Shown: positions 1-12,129, counted from the stretch's first letter. The stretch is DNA of 17,931 nucleotides from Conoideocrella luteorostrata (GCA_032433595.1 JASWJB010000543.1:1-17931); one strand, 5' to 3'. Notes: a model not told the origin generated them from the letters alone. Made by a program: numbers and translations.

Positions 1-610
1 ATGTTCGCCGCGTCCCCTCTGCCCAAAATTAACTAGCAGAATCAGCTCAAGTATGCCCCGGTTCTCCCTGCGTTGCTGGATCCCAGCCACTTCATCCACT
101 TTTCAACCTTTTTGCGCTGCCATTTGTCTCTTGCTTCGTCACATGCTCCTCTTTCTCATGCCCCTTTCCTATCTATTCGCAAGTCACATAGACGTGTGAT
201 TGGTATACCAACCTTGAATGCTTGGATGCGTCTGTTTTCCTGGGGTAAGCTGTAGAGAGCTGCCATCAAATTATGGCACTGAATGGCAAAAAGAAATAAT
301 CATACACCAACCACCCGTTTCCCACCCTGGCCAAATGGATTCGCGAGAACATTGTGACAAAGCATGTTACCCTTGCGCCGTAAGGAGGAAAATGGAATAA
401 CAAATTTTCAAACACAGCGTAATATGACAACTTCGGTTGGTTCTGTGAACACACCCACACTCACACACAAAAGAGAACTTATCCTGTGAAAGCAGCTCCG
501 TCAAGGACTGGTGAGCGACAGTCTGGTACCGCAATCATGGTAAATCAGGTATTGAGAGCAAGTTCACTGCAACGAGGTTAGCACCGCCAGTCGCATTGTC
601 CCATGCAGCA
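1..610. other. Intergenic / flanking sequence, no gene seen
   Basis: Only short open frames of about 60-80 codons occur here, without recognisable domains, convincing splice structure or conserved motifs. The right part must hold the 3' untranslated region and terminator of the PWWP gene, which ends at 611 on the minus strand. The left part may belong to the flank of a gene outside the window. I found no tRNA-like or repeat structure. Confidence 0.6.
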
Positions 611-2561
611 TCATACTTCGTCAGGAGCCTTTACGGCGACAGCCTCGGCAGCATTAGACTTGACAGCTTTGGGCTCCGCGGAAGGCTCCGCGGACTTCGC
701 ATCGCCACCCGCCTTGATCCCGTTGGATTCGGATTTCTTGCTCTCGCCGTGTGATTCCGCGGTTCCGTTGACACCATTGGTAGACGCATCGCCGGCAAGC
801 AGCTTATTCCACTTGTCAAGAAGCGTTTGCGATCGCTTCTTAAACTGAAACTCTTCTTCACGAGGAATTGTATCAAGCTTAAGAATTGCCTTCAGAACCT
901 TGTTGATCTTGGTCTCGCGAATAATAGACACTTCGAGGTTGCCAAACTTCTCGAGCAGACCGATAAAATCTGACATGGACTGCATCTCATCCTCTTTTGG
1001 TTTCTGCTCCCTAGTCAACAGACCCTTTTGAAGCTTGTGGCGGAGGAATAACACTTCCTTCTGTGGAATGAATTAGTGACAACACTCTCATAGGAGATAT
1101 AAAGAATTGTAATATGGGTTCTACGTACCACCTTGCGCTTGTGACGCTCTTCGGGAGACATCTTACTCTCCTTGGAGCTCTCAGCTTTCTTCTCTGCAGC
1201 CTCTTTGGTCTCTTTGGCTTTCTTCGTCTTGACCTTTGTGACCTTGGCCGCCGATCCACCACTGGACTTTGGAGTAGCCGCGGCAGAAGCAGTTGCCCCG
1301 TTCGCTGTTTTTGGAGTAGATGTAACATTGAGCTTAATCTTCGGTTTCTTCACGGAATCGGGGCGTTGAGGAGTCTAGGCAGTGCACTACTATTAGTCTT
1401 GGTCCGTTCATAATTCTTTTCGCCGAGCCACATGAACAGACTTACAGCAACCTCATCTTCGGCCTTTCGCTTCTTGGAAGGCTTCTTGGTGGAAGCGGGG
1501 GCATCTGGATCGGCCATTTCAGTATCTTCATCATCGGCAGCCTTGCTCTTGCCTTTCTTTCCCTTCTTGGGGGTGGCGGCGGCTTCTCGTCGTGCCTCTT
1601 CTTGAGCAATCAGTTCCTCCTGAAAGCTTTTCAGAATGTCCTTGTAGTAGTCGATGGGGTGGTCCTCAATAGCCAATTCGAAAGCGGCTTTCAAATCCTT
1701 GCGCATTTTGTCGTTGATTGTGTTTTTGGCCTTCTCAGCGCTGAGCTCAGAAAGGTTTGTGTTCTTCTCCCACCCACTACCCCCCATGGTTAGCTATTCT
1801 GCCTGCAGAGATGGCGTTTTAACAAGTTGGAAAACTCACAATTCATTGGTGTGCAAGTACATGACGGGGAAAGTTCTGTCATTGATACGCTTGCCGCCGT
1901 CGGCAAAAGCTTCAGAGTAGGTGCCATCTGGTCTGGCAGCTGAGACTGGCCGGCTGGTGACGAGTGCATGAGGCAGCATATCCTCGTCGCAAATAATGGC
2001 GGGCCAGGCAGGGAAACCCTTAAGCTTTACTAAGAACTGGTCTCCAGGCTGGGCATCAGTATGGGTCAAACGGGCTTTCGACCCCTTCCTGCTGAGACCA
2101 CCGCCACCAGATTTGCGCCGACCGCCCTTGTTTTTAGCCGTCGGGGTCTCGGCGATCGTAACTGTAGTAGTATCACCATCGACCGCTGTCGTATCGACAT
2201 CTGCCACACCGGCAGTGTCGTCCTCCTTTGATTCCGCCTCGTCGGTCGCGCCGTCAGCAGCACCCGAAGTGTTGGTGTCTATTGACATTATCGCGTTAGC
2301 GTACTTGCCACTAGGAAAAATCCACATTGCGGACCGTGCGGCGGTCCATTGATGCCGTCAAATCAATAAGCTTGCCTGTCGCAAACAGCCGTATTGCCTC
2401 TCGATGTGTGCAAACTTACCGTCCAAGGTCTTTGCGACGGTCTGGGCAGCTCCGACGTCAGCGTTCGCCCCGTCAGCCTTGGCACCTGGAGCTGGGGCAG
2501 GAGCGGTGGCAGGAGCTGGCGTCGCGACGTCTGCTGTGGTTTCGGAAGTCTTGTCGGCCAT
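611..2561 (-). CDS. PWWP-domain protein with C-terminal LEDGF-IBD/TFIIS-N-like domain
   Basis: Five exons on the minus strand: 2561-2420, 2278-1840, 1776-1446, 1374-1129 and 1060-611, giving 535 residues. Introns are 141, 63, 71 and 68 bp, with GTAAGT, GTGAGT, GTAAGT and GTACGT donors; the first acceptor is preceded by a clear GCTAAC branch site. Domains: an Ala/Pro-rich then acidic N-terminus; a basic Gly/Lys patch near residues 96-117; a PWWP domain from about residue 125 (GDQFLVKLKGFPAWPA) to about 205, ending TNEFGWEKNTNLSEL across the second intron; a long Lys/Glu/Ala-rich charged linker; and from about residue 387 to 475 a helical domain (EVLFLRHKLQKGLL to TLLDKWNKLL) resembling the LEDGF integrase-binding/TFIIS N-terminal fold. 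PWWP domains bind methylated histone tails and DNA, so a nuclear chromatin-reader role, of the Ioc4/Pdp3 or LEDGF kind, is inferred. I cannot tell which complex it joins. Start ATG 2561 lies shortly after a CT-rich leader. Confidence 0.9.
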
Positions 2562-3458
2562 TGCGACACGAAAATGAGATAAAGACGGTGTGCAGCTCGT
2601 GATTGAGAAAGGAAGGGATTGGTGGAGCTTCACTCCGGAGCAGTTGGACAATGGCTCGCCACACGACTAACGAAGCTTCAGCTGGGTCGCAGAACGCGTA
2701 AAGGGTCGCGTATGGGCGTGGGACGAATTGAATCGAGTCGCAAAAGCGTGTTTGCGCGGTGGCGACGACAGTTGTGCAGTTGAATTGCGCAATTGCAAGA
2801 AATCACAGCCACTCCCGCGTCTTGCCTTGGATGGGGGGGTTGATGGAAGGGAAAACACCAGTAGGCTGGCTGGCAGGGCATGGCTGGCTAAAGGAAGCGG
2901 GAAGCACCTTCAAACGTCACCAACAAAGATCATCACGTGATTGGCGTAATGTGTTCTCCTTGACGCTCGCCTACATAATCCTAGTTAACGGGACTCCTGT
3001 CATCCAACCATAAACACGCCAAACAGCGCCATCCAATCGTGGCTGCGGCTTGCACTCAACGAATAACATTGAGAAACTCGAGCTCGCACGCGCGGTCATG
3101 CGTCTCGGAAATCTCCTGCGTCGGAAGTCACCAACGACAGCCACCAATGTCCGCCTTCCGAACCCATCCATCTCCCTTTCGACTCCACCCCGTTGTTTTG
3201 AACGTTGATACTTGGCTCGATGCTTATCTTGGTCTCCAGATATCTCTCCATTCGTGCTTGTTAGCCATACCACCTGCTCAACCCCATCTTCACAATGTCA
3301 ACTTTACATGTGAACAGTGTCCCTCCAACCTTATGTTTGCGACTGTGCAGCTTGTGAAAGTGTTCCAATAAAATGAATTATGCCATACATCAACGTTTTA
3401 TATCCTTCATCCCGCCATCTGCACTACTGTACACTTTTGTCCCAAGGGAGTAGACAAT
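2562..3458. promoter_or_regulatory. Spacer holding PWWP-gene promoter and BRR2 3' region
   Basis: These 897 bp separate two genes transcribed in the same (minus) direction. The side next to 2561 should carry the promoter and leader of the PWWP gene: on the minus strand the bases just upstream of the ATG are pyrimidine-rich. The side next to 3459 should carry the BRR2 3' UTR. Open frames of up to 110 codons on either strand lack recognisable domains and are not called. No repeat or RNA gene was seen. Confidence 0.55.
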
Positions 3459-6400
3459 TTACTCATCTTCCTCATCTTCATCATCCTCGTCTACGTCCAT
3501 GCCTTCAGCCGCTGTAACAGAAAACTCTCGTTCCTGATCAACGCCAACATAGCTGTCACTCATGAGGAATAACTTCAAGTTATGCTCTCCAGCTGCGGGA
3601 ACAGTGTACTCAAGTCGCACACTCAGCTCTCGGCCAATCGTCACCCGCTTGATGGCCAAGAGGTTGCGAGTCTTGTCATCACCAACAACTAACCACCAAT
3701 TCTCCATCTTCTTCGTAGGATAGAAGGGAGCATGGACATTAGAATCAACGTTGTCATCCTCCTCTACATTGCGAGTAATCTGGATTTTGAGGTAAGAAGG
3801 CTCACCCGCCCGGATATCATCTCCATCAAGCACCTCATGCTCCAGCTCAAGGTCGGGATACTTGTCGTTGGTAAAGTTGGCTGCTTGGGCAAGCTGGTTT
3901 TGGGACAGGCCTAAACGCTTGACCAGATTATTGTAATCAGAATTTTCCTCGGGATTCATGGCCTCCATGAAATCAAAAATGTCCTTGATACTGTTAAATC
4001 GTTAGCAACGCAAATTTTATTGGGAGAATCGGGGGGCGGGCTGGTTAAAAATGGGTTGGCAACTTACTCAAAGTCATTCGCAACCTTGACAACCTCTGGC
4101 GCGAAGTGAGGAATCTGTTTCAGCGGACTATCACGATCCCACATTGCTTGAACAACCATCTGTGACATCTCCATGGCGTTCATTGCGTTGAGATGACCGT
4201 CAGAAGACATGATATCGACCATGGCGCTTAGAAGACTCAGGACCCTTGACAGCAAAGTCTCTTGATCCTTTGCCAGATCAATAGGAAGTTGCATTCTGGA
4301 GAAATGCGCCTGAAGGAGAACAAAAGCCTTGAAGTGCGGTGAATCAAATACAGGCTGCGACATTTTGACCGGGATCCTGTCATAAATGCGACGTAAGAGA
4401 CCCCCTTCATGCCTACGCACCTGGATAGATTCGAATTCCGTGGCTGACGTGACAATCTCGAGGATACCCTTCAGTTTTGTCCGGGCACTCAACGAGAGGA
4501 GGAACGTCTGCATTGTGATATACGAGATGTTGTAGTACGCGCCAATCATGGCAGCATTCTGTGGTGAGACACTACCGTCCTCGTCGTCAAAGTCAATGAT
4601 CTTAGATTCGCCCAGTTCGCGCAGGGTTGTCTCCACGAGGTCGGACATGTATTCGCTAAGTCCCTCCGGGCTTGTGCTGGTCAAGCTATAATAACTTGGG
4701 TTGGCCAGCAGCCGACGGTAGAAATAAGTGAACGTAGTCCAGTTGATAGCGTCGTCACCCGATTCAATCATCTTAGTACTGATTTCAGTCACAAATGCGT
4801 CATGAAGGTAGTTGTGCAAATGTGACTCGACGGGTAGAGCCTCGTTCAGAAACTTCTTGTAATACTCGCGCTTGACTGAAGGAACCATAAGAACGCCGCG
4901 GCCCCTTCCATCTTTGGAAGGATTTAATGACTTGCCGAACATCTGCAGCACCTCGCTAAGAGGATAGTCGACATATCGATGTTCTCTACCCTCGAAGTAT
5001 TGGGTGCCCATTACAATGACAAGATGCGCGGTGCTCGATAACTCCCAGCAAACATCTCTAGACGCAACGAGAACTTGAATCGCCCCGTGGTCATACAGAT
5101 GTTTGACAATGCGCTTGTCATTCTGGCTGAGAGCTTCATGGTAATACCCAACTCCATGGGACAGGGCCTCGGCCAACGCCTCTTCATGAACCCTTTCAAG
5201 AAGCGGTCGCATCTGCTCAACTTCGGCATGAAGAAATCGGTCTTCGTCATCGTCTGCTACACAGGCCGTGAGAATATCTCTGGCAGTCTGTCGTGTTTGC
5301 TTTCTGCTAGCCACGAAGACCATAGCAGGTTTATCTGCTGACATCTGTGTGATGGCAGCGTAGGCAGGTTTGGCCATTGCCAGCATGAGCGATGGGAAAT
5401 GAGGATTCGAGTAGGACTGGACATGAAGTTCTAGAGGAACTGGTCGAACATGCGGGCTGAAATTGTAAATATCGTGTTTCTTCGCATCAATCCATTCGCC
5501 GATATCTCGTGCATTTGCTACCGAGACGCTTAGCGCAACGATACGCAGTGGTAGCTCAGTCTGTGTTCGTATGTAATGCATGCGAGAGACGATAATCTCA
5601 TACACATATCCCATAGAGCCTCCAAGAAGATGAATGTCGTCGGCGATAAATAGTTGAACCGTTTGGACATTCTTGCGTCTCTTCCATTGTCTCGACAGGA
5701 CGTCCCATTGTGTTGGTGTAGCAAGAATGAGATCGCCTTTCTCGAGTAGTTTCAGGTCAGTCGCAGTCTCTCCAGTCAGTTTGACAATCTCCTTTCCACC
5801 GTTTAAATGAGCTAGTCGGTCCTGCCAATCCTGCAGTCTGGCATCGACGGCCTCCTGGAAAGGAGCAATATAAACAGCCCGACCAGTATCGCCCTGCGTC
5901 CAGTGTCGAAGTATAGCAAACTCGGCACAGACCGTCTTACCGCTACCCGTTGGGGCGCCGATGAATACATTTTGATCAGTCTTGTACAAAGAGTTGAAGG
6001 CTTGAGTTTGAATTCTATTGAACTGTTTCCGATCAGGGTAGAGGTCAGCGTAACTGGAGACCTTCAAGGCAGAGACAGGAAGAGGCTGAAGCTCTAGAAG
6101 TTCTGTGTGAGGGGGAAACTTCTCCGGGAGGATAAGTTTATGAAATGGGATGGCTAGCCTAGTTTCGGAGTGCATCCATCTATCCGAAATGACTGAAACA
6201 AAGTAGTTGGGGGGCATCGGATCAGTGATTGGAACTGTAAAGTCAACAATGTGCTCGTTAGACTCGGACTCGGCGTAGGCTTTGCGGAGAAGGAAAGTAT
6301 CTTGGAACAGGATATCCTCGCCATCACAGTCCTCCACAATGATCCAAAAACTCTCAGCAGCACCATGCAGCGCATCATCCCACTCAAAGTTGGGTGTAAT

Positions 6401-9400
6401 ACTAAGTTCCACTCTGAGCATGGAACGGGTCATGGGCTGAACCTGGGCCTGAACTTCTACCCTTGGAAACTTGGCGACAAAGCCGCAGACTGCTCGGCCA
6501 GCCTTCGGCATACCCAGCAGTTCGCCCATTCGAGGAGGATCCAGGTCAAAGTAGCTGCTCCAGGAAACATCAATCCGCTCGGCTTTTTGAACAATCTCTT
6601 TGGGGCAAGTGGGAAATTGACGCAGGGGTGACATTGTCGGCCACATCCGCTTCTCAGCCATCTTGCAAAGATCCAGCGCGGTCTTGGCAACCGATGCCCA
6701 ACCCTTTTTTAGAGTTATCTCAAAAACTGCACGCAAGATACGACCAGCGCTTTGCGTGACGTATACCATGTCGGCCATGAGTGCAAGTCCATCGAGTTTA
6801 AGTGATGAGATATACGCCTGTAGAAGAACATTGATCTTCGCATGTGGCTCTTCAATGCTCTCTTTCACAGGAACAGGTACAGTACCCATGAGTTTCGCTA
6901 ACTCAAGCTTCTCATCTTGTCGGACCGGGATATACTTGAATTCGGCGCTCAGCGCGAAGACTCGGAAAAGTTCAATGGTGGTAATAGACGGTTGGATAAG
7001 GTTGTTATAAGTATCCATGGAGCCAGACGTAATGTAGTAATGCGAAGCAATACGCCCTAGTTCGGTGGACTGTACCTTGCCCGACTTCTCATCGTATTTG
7101 ATAAGATTGGATTTTCTCAACAATACCGCAGCTGAGTGAATGAGATCAACTCGCTTTTGCTCCAGAGACTCATCGTCCTCGTACTCAGCGCCGACTTGGT
7201 ATAGTCCAGGAGATCGAAGCATTCGAACAAAGAGATATGTATAACCAAGCCACTCCACACCCTCGTCACGAGTCCGAACGTTTCCGAGCACGATTTCAGC
7301 GTTCAGATTGTCCACCAATTTGCTGATAAACTGACTCTCAATTGGCAGTTGTTGGTTAAGCAGAGAGAGGTAGTATTGGATCTCAGCCTGGGTTGTGATG
7401 ATGATACCTTCTCCGTACGTGTCGAACTGAGGTCGGCCTGCACGGCCGAGCATTTGCAAAACGTCCTGCGGGCTGAGCTCTACCCAGCTACCCTTCTCTG
7501 GAGAATAGACTTGTGTGCCTTTGATAACGACAGTATGGGCAGGCAAGTTGACACCCCATGCTAGAGTAGCAGTTGAGACGAGAACTTGAATGGCGCCACT
7601 GGCGAAGAGATCCTCCACATCTGCTCTATCCACTCGGTTCATACCAGCATGATGGATGCCGAATCCATACGGCAAGATGTCCTTGAGGTCAGCATCGGTA
7701 GCTTGAGTCGCCGCTTCGTTGAGCACTTCTCGGCTTCCAGCATCATGACGGAGAACTTGGTTGATAGTATCCAACTCTAGTGCCTTGTCGCGGATGTACT
7801 TGGCAGTTTTGGCCGTCTCCTTTCTGGAGTGAACAAAAATGATCATTTGATTCCTGTTGGAGCCAACGTGTTCCATCACCTTGTTGTACGTTACGTCATT
7901 CATCGTCTTCAGTTGCTTGATGGCCTTACGGTCCGTAACACCAATAAATTCTTGTCGTAGCGGGCACGGTCGGTAAGAGCCATCGAAATGGAAAAGGTCC
8001 TTCTTAGTATCCACGCGTAGGAAGCTCGCCACATCCTTGTAGTTGGGTAGCGTAGCAGACAAGCCGACAATTCGAACGGGTTCGCCACTTTGCTCAGTCT
8101 TTCTGATGGTTCTAGCCACGATGCTCTCAAGAACCGGTCCTCGGTCATCGTGGAGCAAGTGAATTTCGTCAATGATAATGAGCCTCACAAGATTCGTGTA
8201 AGTAAGGTCATTGGATTTTCTCGTGATGACATCCCACTTCTCGGGTGTGGTGACGATAATCTGAGTGTCAGCGATTTGCTGCTTGGTAAGTTGACGATCA
8301 CCAGTCAATTCTGATACACGAATACTATATGGCTCAAGTCTCTTCCCAAAGTTGCCGACTTGCTCTTGAACCAAAGCTTTCAAGGGAGCAATATAGACAA
8401 TCTTGAATGCGTCGAGATCAATGTCACCGGTCTCTGGATTTCTGTTCTTGCCAATTTCGCGCAGAATGGTCAACATTGCAACGTTTGTCTTACCACTACC
8501 AGTTGGCGCACAAATAAGCATATTGCCATCGTCTGAAAACGCTGAAGGGTAGCATTTTGACTGAATCTTGTTCAACGACTTGGCGGTACTGAACGGTCCT
8601 CTCGACCACTCAGGCATCTCAGTAATAGGAATCAGGACATCGTCCGGGTCGTTGCGCTTTTTTGGTGGGGGCACATGGATCTCCTCATAGCCCTTGAATT
8701 GTCTCCTCGTAGTTCCCTCTGGTACTCTGACTTTGGCATTTGTCATGAGATGGTTGCCCTGGTCGAAGACCAGATTATCAAGATTGACAACCTTTTTAGG
8801 TTGCAAACCCCCAACCAGATAGCCTTCCGGCCGTTCTTGTTTTGGCGCTGCCTCATTGAAGGATGCTGTCACGTCAATGTCCATTTTGATATCCATTTTC
8901 TGTTTCTTATCATCCTTGTTTGCGGATTTGCCTCGCAGCTCATTCAGTATGTCCTGAAGTCCTTCAGAGCCCATTTCTCGCTCAACGTCAGCCTTGGTCT
9001 CTGCTGATTCCGCACGCGCCAATTTCGTGAGCCAGAAGACCTTTTCTCTATTTTCCACCAGTTTCTGCACCAGCTCATGGTGCTCAAAGTCAAACAGCTC
9101 CATCAAGTCGTTTTCGATTTCTCGCAGCGACTTCTCCTCGCCTTCCGGCTCATCTGGCTCGCCAGATAGAATACGTAGACCGTCTTTTGTCTTTGTCGTT
9201 TGTTCATGCGCATCGGGATAAAGCGTGCCAATTTGACGCTGCAGCCAAAAGGCATCAATCTCTCTGGCAGGTATGTAGCTTCTGTCTTCACTTTTCCTCT
9301 TGTCTGCGGAATGGCCAGATTCTATAACCATCTCGTCGTCATCCACGCCTTCTTCAATATGTTTCGATCCAGAAGGCTCGCCATTCTCATCTTCATCGCC

Positions 9401-10150
9401 AGCTTCGTCTTCGGATGATTCATCTCGGACCTCTTGCACAATTGCATCTTTATCCTCATCTTCATCGAAGGCTACAGCAACACCCTGACGCTCATCGATC
9501 TCCGCATCGTCGCCAGTGGCATCGCCCATGTTGACATCTTGGTCATCGTCTTGCGCATCGTAGTCAGTAATCTTCTTGCCGAGATTTACTAGCTCGTTGA
9601 ACTGCTTGGAGCTCAGCGATGCACCAAGAATATCGTCAACTTCCTTCTTTTTATCAAGGTCTTTAAGATCGTCATCTTTCAAGTACTCCAGCACTGCATC
9701 AGCCGCGCTGTGGACGACTTCGTAGGGCACGTCACCCAGATTTTTAGCAACAAGTGTGACGATGAGATCAAAGGTCGCGCGAGTTGCTAGCGTGCGAGGG
9801 CGATACGTAATACCTTCGATCAAGGCGTCGTTTGCGCCGAGAACACCTGTTCCTCTTTGTTGGGCAGCTTCTGCTTTCCGTCTCTTTTGCTCTCTAAGTA
9901 GGACGTCCTCGCCTTCTTGAAAATTGCCCCTTTCAATACTGGGCATTCCAGATTGCTTCTTCTGTTTTGGCGCCTCATCCCGCCCAACTCTTGCACCCAT
10001 ATCCTTTATGCTCAGTCGTCCGGCGAGAGATTCTGGGTCTCCAGTAGCCTCGTCAGTTCGTCGCGTGACAAATCGACGATCCGCCTGGAGGACCAGGTTG
10101 GACATGGCCGAGTACTTGTACTGAGAGACATCGCGATGAGGGTCCGACAT
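3459..10150 (-). CDS. BRR2: Brr2-type U5 snRNP DExD/H RNA helicase (SNRNP200)
   Basis: Two exons, 10150-4068 and 3990-3459, joined across a 77-bp GTAAGT...CAG intron with a GCTAAC branch site, give 2204 residues, close to yeast and human Brr2. Brr2 unwinds U4/U6 snRNA in the spliceosome. The start (MSDPHRDVSQYKYSAMSNLVLQADRRF) matches the family N-terminus. Order seen: N-terminal region with a PWI-like helical stretch (about 120-205) and an acidic stretch; first helicase cassette with APTGSGKT 548-555, DEIH 661-664, SAT 698-700 and QMLGRAGR 899-906, followed by a Sec63 unit (from about 1010); second cassette with APTGSGKT 1399-1406, DDIH 1504-1507, SVS 1541-1543 and QMFGKS 1736-1741, followed by a second Sec63 unit that continues in exon 2. 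The second cassette is degenerate in motifs II, III and VI, as known for Brr2, where only the first cassette drives unwinding. The protein ends in an Asp/Glu tail. The first exon is 6083 nt without interruption. Confidence 0.98.
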
Positions 10151-10554
10151 CTTGACAGTTTACTGTTGTTGGCGTTGAGGGTCTCGCAAGGGAGAAGGCC
10201 GATATATTCGACAAAAGCTCGATGAGCTTCGCCTTCAAATCACCATAAGTTTATCGGACGAGCCAGGGCTTCTTTATACACGCTTTTTTTTTTTTAACTT
10301 TTTAAGACGACGCGGTCTAGGTGGAGTCGCTCGTTGCGCGAATTGGATAGGTTTCGTCGTGCCACCTTGACTGATGATGCTTCCAATGCAGGATGTTGAT
10401 AAATTTCGAACTCAGCCTTCTAGGCTGCAACACTAGTCCAAAACGGGGTGGGCGGTGTGGGTCACCCCACTGGCAGCTCTCCCAGCACTTACTCATGAGT
10501 GCCGCAGGCGCCAAGGATGCAGTCTGAAGTCAACAACATACTGGTCATGCCATC
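10151..10554. promoter_or_regulatory. Divergent promoter region BRR2 / 524-residue gene
   Basis: These 404 bp separate the BRR2 start (minus) from the start of the unknown coiled-coil-like gene (plus), so both promoters must lie here. A T12 run at 10284-10295, followed by AACTTTTTAAG, is a poly(dA:dT) tract of the kind that excludes nucleosomes in fungal promoters. No TATA box or known activator site could be assigned. Confidence 0.6.
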
Positions 10555-12129
10555 ATGGCGTCCCCAATAGAACCGACCATCTCAAATCTTCAAAAAAGGC
10601 TTGAGGTTCACATAAAACCGCGCGAACAAGTCAACTATATAAGACGGGTTCTGGCCCTCGAATTGGGTTCCTACACCAGTGATGGACCAATACAACAGCC
10701 CCTGTCACTCAACGATGACCCTATCCGTAGGAGTACCGGCCCAGAACTGAGAGGGATTCACAAAGAGTACATTGACGCCCTCCGCGACAATATCTCGGTT
10801 CGCCAGCAATTCGACGAAGCTTCGCAAAAAAAAATTTTGTCACCCAAACCAGTTCAGAAAGGTGGCAATGCTGCTTCTGCCGCGTTAAAGGACCACCTGA
10901 CCGTCTTGACGTTGAGCAAGAAGCGTGACAGTTTGGTGACGGTTCAAAACTATCTTAAACGTCTCTCTGAGACTCCAATCGCAACACAAGGGTCCCTTGA
11001 TATAGACCAAATCCTCAAAGATGGAAAGGCTCACCCCAGTGTACCAAGAGAAGTTCTCAACAGTTTCGTGGTGGAACAAAGCTCACCGCATCTCGATCTA
11101 AACAATCATGTGACTCAGCTAGAGAAGACCGTTTTAAGGGCAAAGTTGCTCCTAAAACAATATGAAAGGCTGCTGGCGGAGGCAAGAGCAAGATGCAAGA
11201 CCAAGCCGGAGCTCGTAAGCAACGGGGCGAAATTACAGGCTCTAAACAAAACTAGAGATGAGCTCATTAATTGGATTGAAACGGAACTGAGCAAGGCTGC
11301 CACAGATGAGAAAGCACATGAAGATGCATCAACGCAAGAGTTTTTCCAAGATGCATTTTGTGACCAGGCTGGAATTAAGAATCAACTCCAACGAATCCAA
11401 GACAAATATCAAGATTATATTTCCGCTAGGAGGGAATTGCTGGCTCTAGTATCTCATACCCGTCTACCTTTGATACCACCTCCAGTAACAGACACCCAAT
11501 CTGCCGAACTCGTCGAGACGAGTGAAACAATCTCAAGAGACTATCTTCTCATACCACATATCGAGACATTATTATCACAGTCTAGGCGACAAAAGTCTTA
11601 CATCACACTCAAATCCCACATTACCGAAGCTCTCGGTAAGCAAAGCAAAGGATCGTATCAGGTTCTTAGCCGTTTAGCAGAGGAAAGTCAGCTGTTACCA
11701 GCATATCCGATGAAGAATTCTATAGGCAGTGGGTCAAATCCTCCGGACATGATAGAAGCCAAGCCCGCTGAAAGACCCGACATGGCTAGTCGTGTTACGC
11801 CATGGATATCTGCCGTTGATGCCGCCAAAATCGGGGCGCTGGAAGCGGTGGCTGAGAAGGTTGAGGCTGGACAAGTAGCTTTAGAGAATTCAATGGAGAC
11901 CCTACACAAGATGGCAGTACTACTCGGAGCACAAGAGGACCAAGAGGAAATAGGTCCTAGAGTGGATACTACAGAGGAAGACATGTGGCTTCACGATGGA
12001 ATAGGACAAGACGTCGACACTAAGAAGCCGCTCAAGAAAAAACGTGCGGCACCAAAGGTTAAAAGTGATCCATGGGCTAGGCTTCACGGAAATTTAGGGC
12101 TCATTGGTCATGATGATGTGCCACAATGA
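10555..12129 (+). CDS. Unrecognised 524-residue protein, probably coiled-coil
   Basis: An uninterrupted frame of 524 codons, starting MASPIEPTISNLQKRLEVHI at an ATG in good context (GCCATCATGG) and ending VPQ. I do not recognise the family. Visible properties: soluble throughout, no signal peptide or membrane segment; long helical, charged stretches with coiled-coil character, notably about residues 175-255 (LEKTVLRAKLLLKQYERLLAEARARC and the following ETELSKAATDEKA region, described only in part) and about 275-310; a Pro-rich break near 315-320; a Ser/Pro-rich loop near 390-405; a further helix near 420-465; an acidic patch near 470-490; and a basic stretch KKPLKKKRAAPK near 490-505 that could serve as a nuclear localisation signal. 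It is transcribed divergently from BRR2 and converges on RFC2 with 124 bp between stop codons. A structural role in a nuclear or cytoskeletal complex is possible but only inferred. Length and coding character make the gene itself likely. Confidence 0.85.
   Translation: MASPIEPTISNLQKRLEVHIKPREQVNYIRRVLALELGSYTSDGPIQQPLSLNDDPIRRSTGPELRGIHKEYIDALRDNISVRQQFDEASQKKILSPKPVQKGGNAASAALKDHLTVLTLSKKRDSLVTVQNYLKRLSETPIATQGSLDIDQILKDGKAHPSVPREVLNSFVVEQSSPHLDLNNHVTQLEKTVLRAKLLLKQYERLLAEARARCKTKPELVSNGAKLQALNKTRDELINWIETELSKAATDEKAHEDASTQEFFQDAFCDQAGIKNQLQRIQDKYQDYISARRELLALVSHTRLPLIPPPVTDTQSAELVETSETISRDYLLIPHIETLLSQSRRQKSYITLKSHITEALGKQSKGSYQVLSRLAEESQLLPAYPMKNSIGSGSNPPDMIEAKPAERPDMASRVTPWISAVDAAKIGALEAVAEKVEAGQVALENSMETLHKMAVLLGAQEDQEEIGPRVDTTEEDMWLHDGIGQDVDTKKPLKKKRAAPKVKSDPWARLHGNLGLIGHDDVPQ

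Noticed and set aside
1..460. Short frames on both strands at the left edge
   Set aside because: Each is about 60 codons with no motif or splice continuation; not supportable as genes.
3039..3371. 110-codon frame on plus in the spacer before BRR2's 3' end
   Set aside because: No domain, no start context of note, composition like non-coding DNA; most likely chance.
3459..3968. A separate small acidic gene downstream of BRR2
   Set aside because: It continues the second Sec63 unit of Brr2 across a 77-bp canonical intron; the frame and the family C-terminus match.
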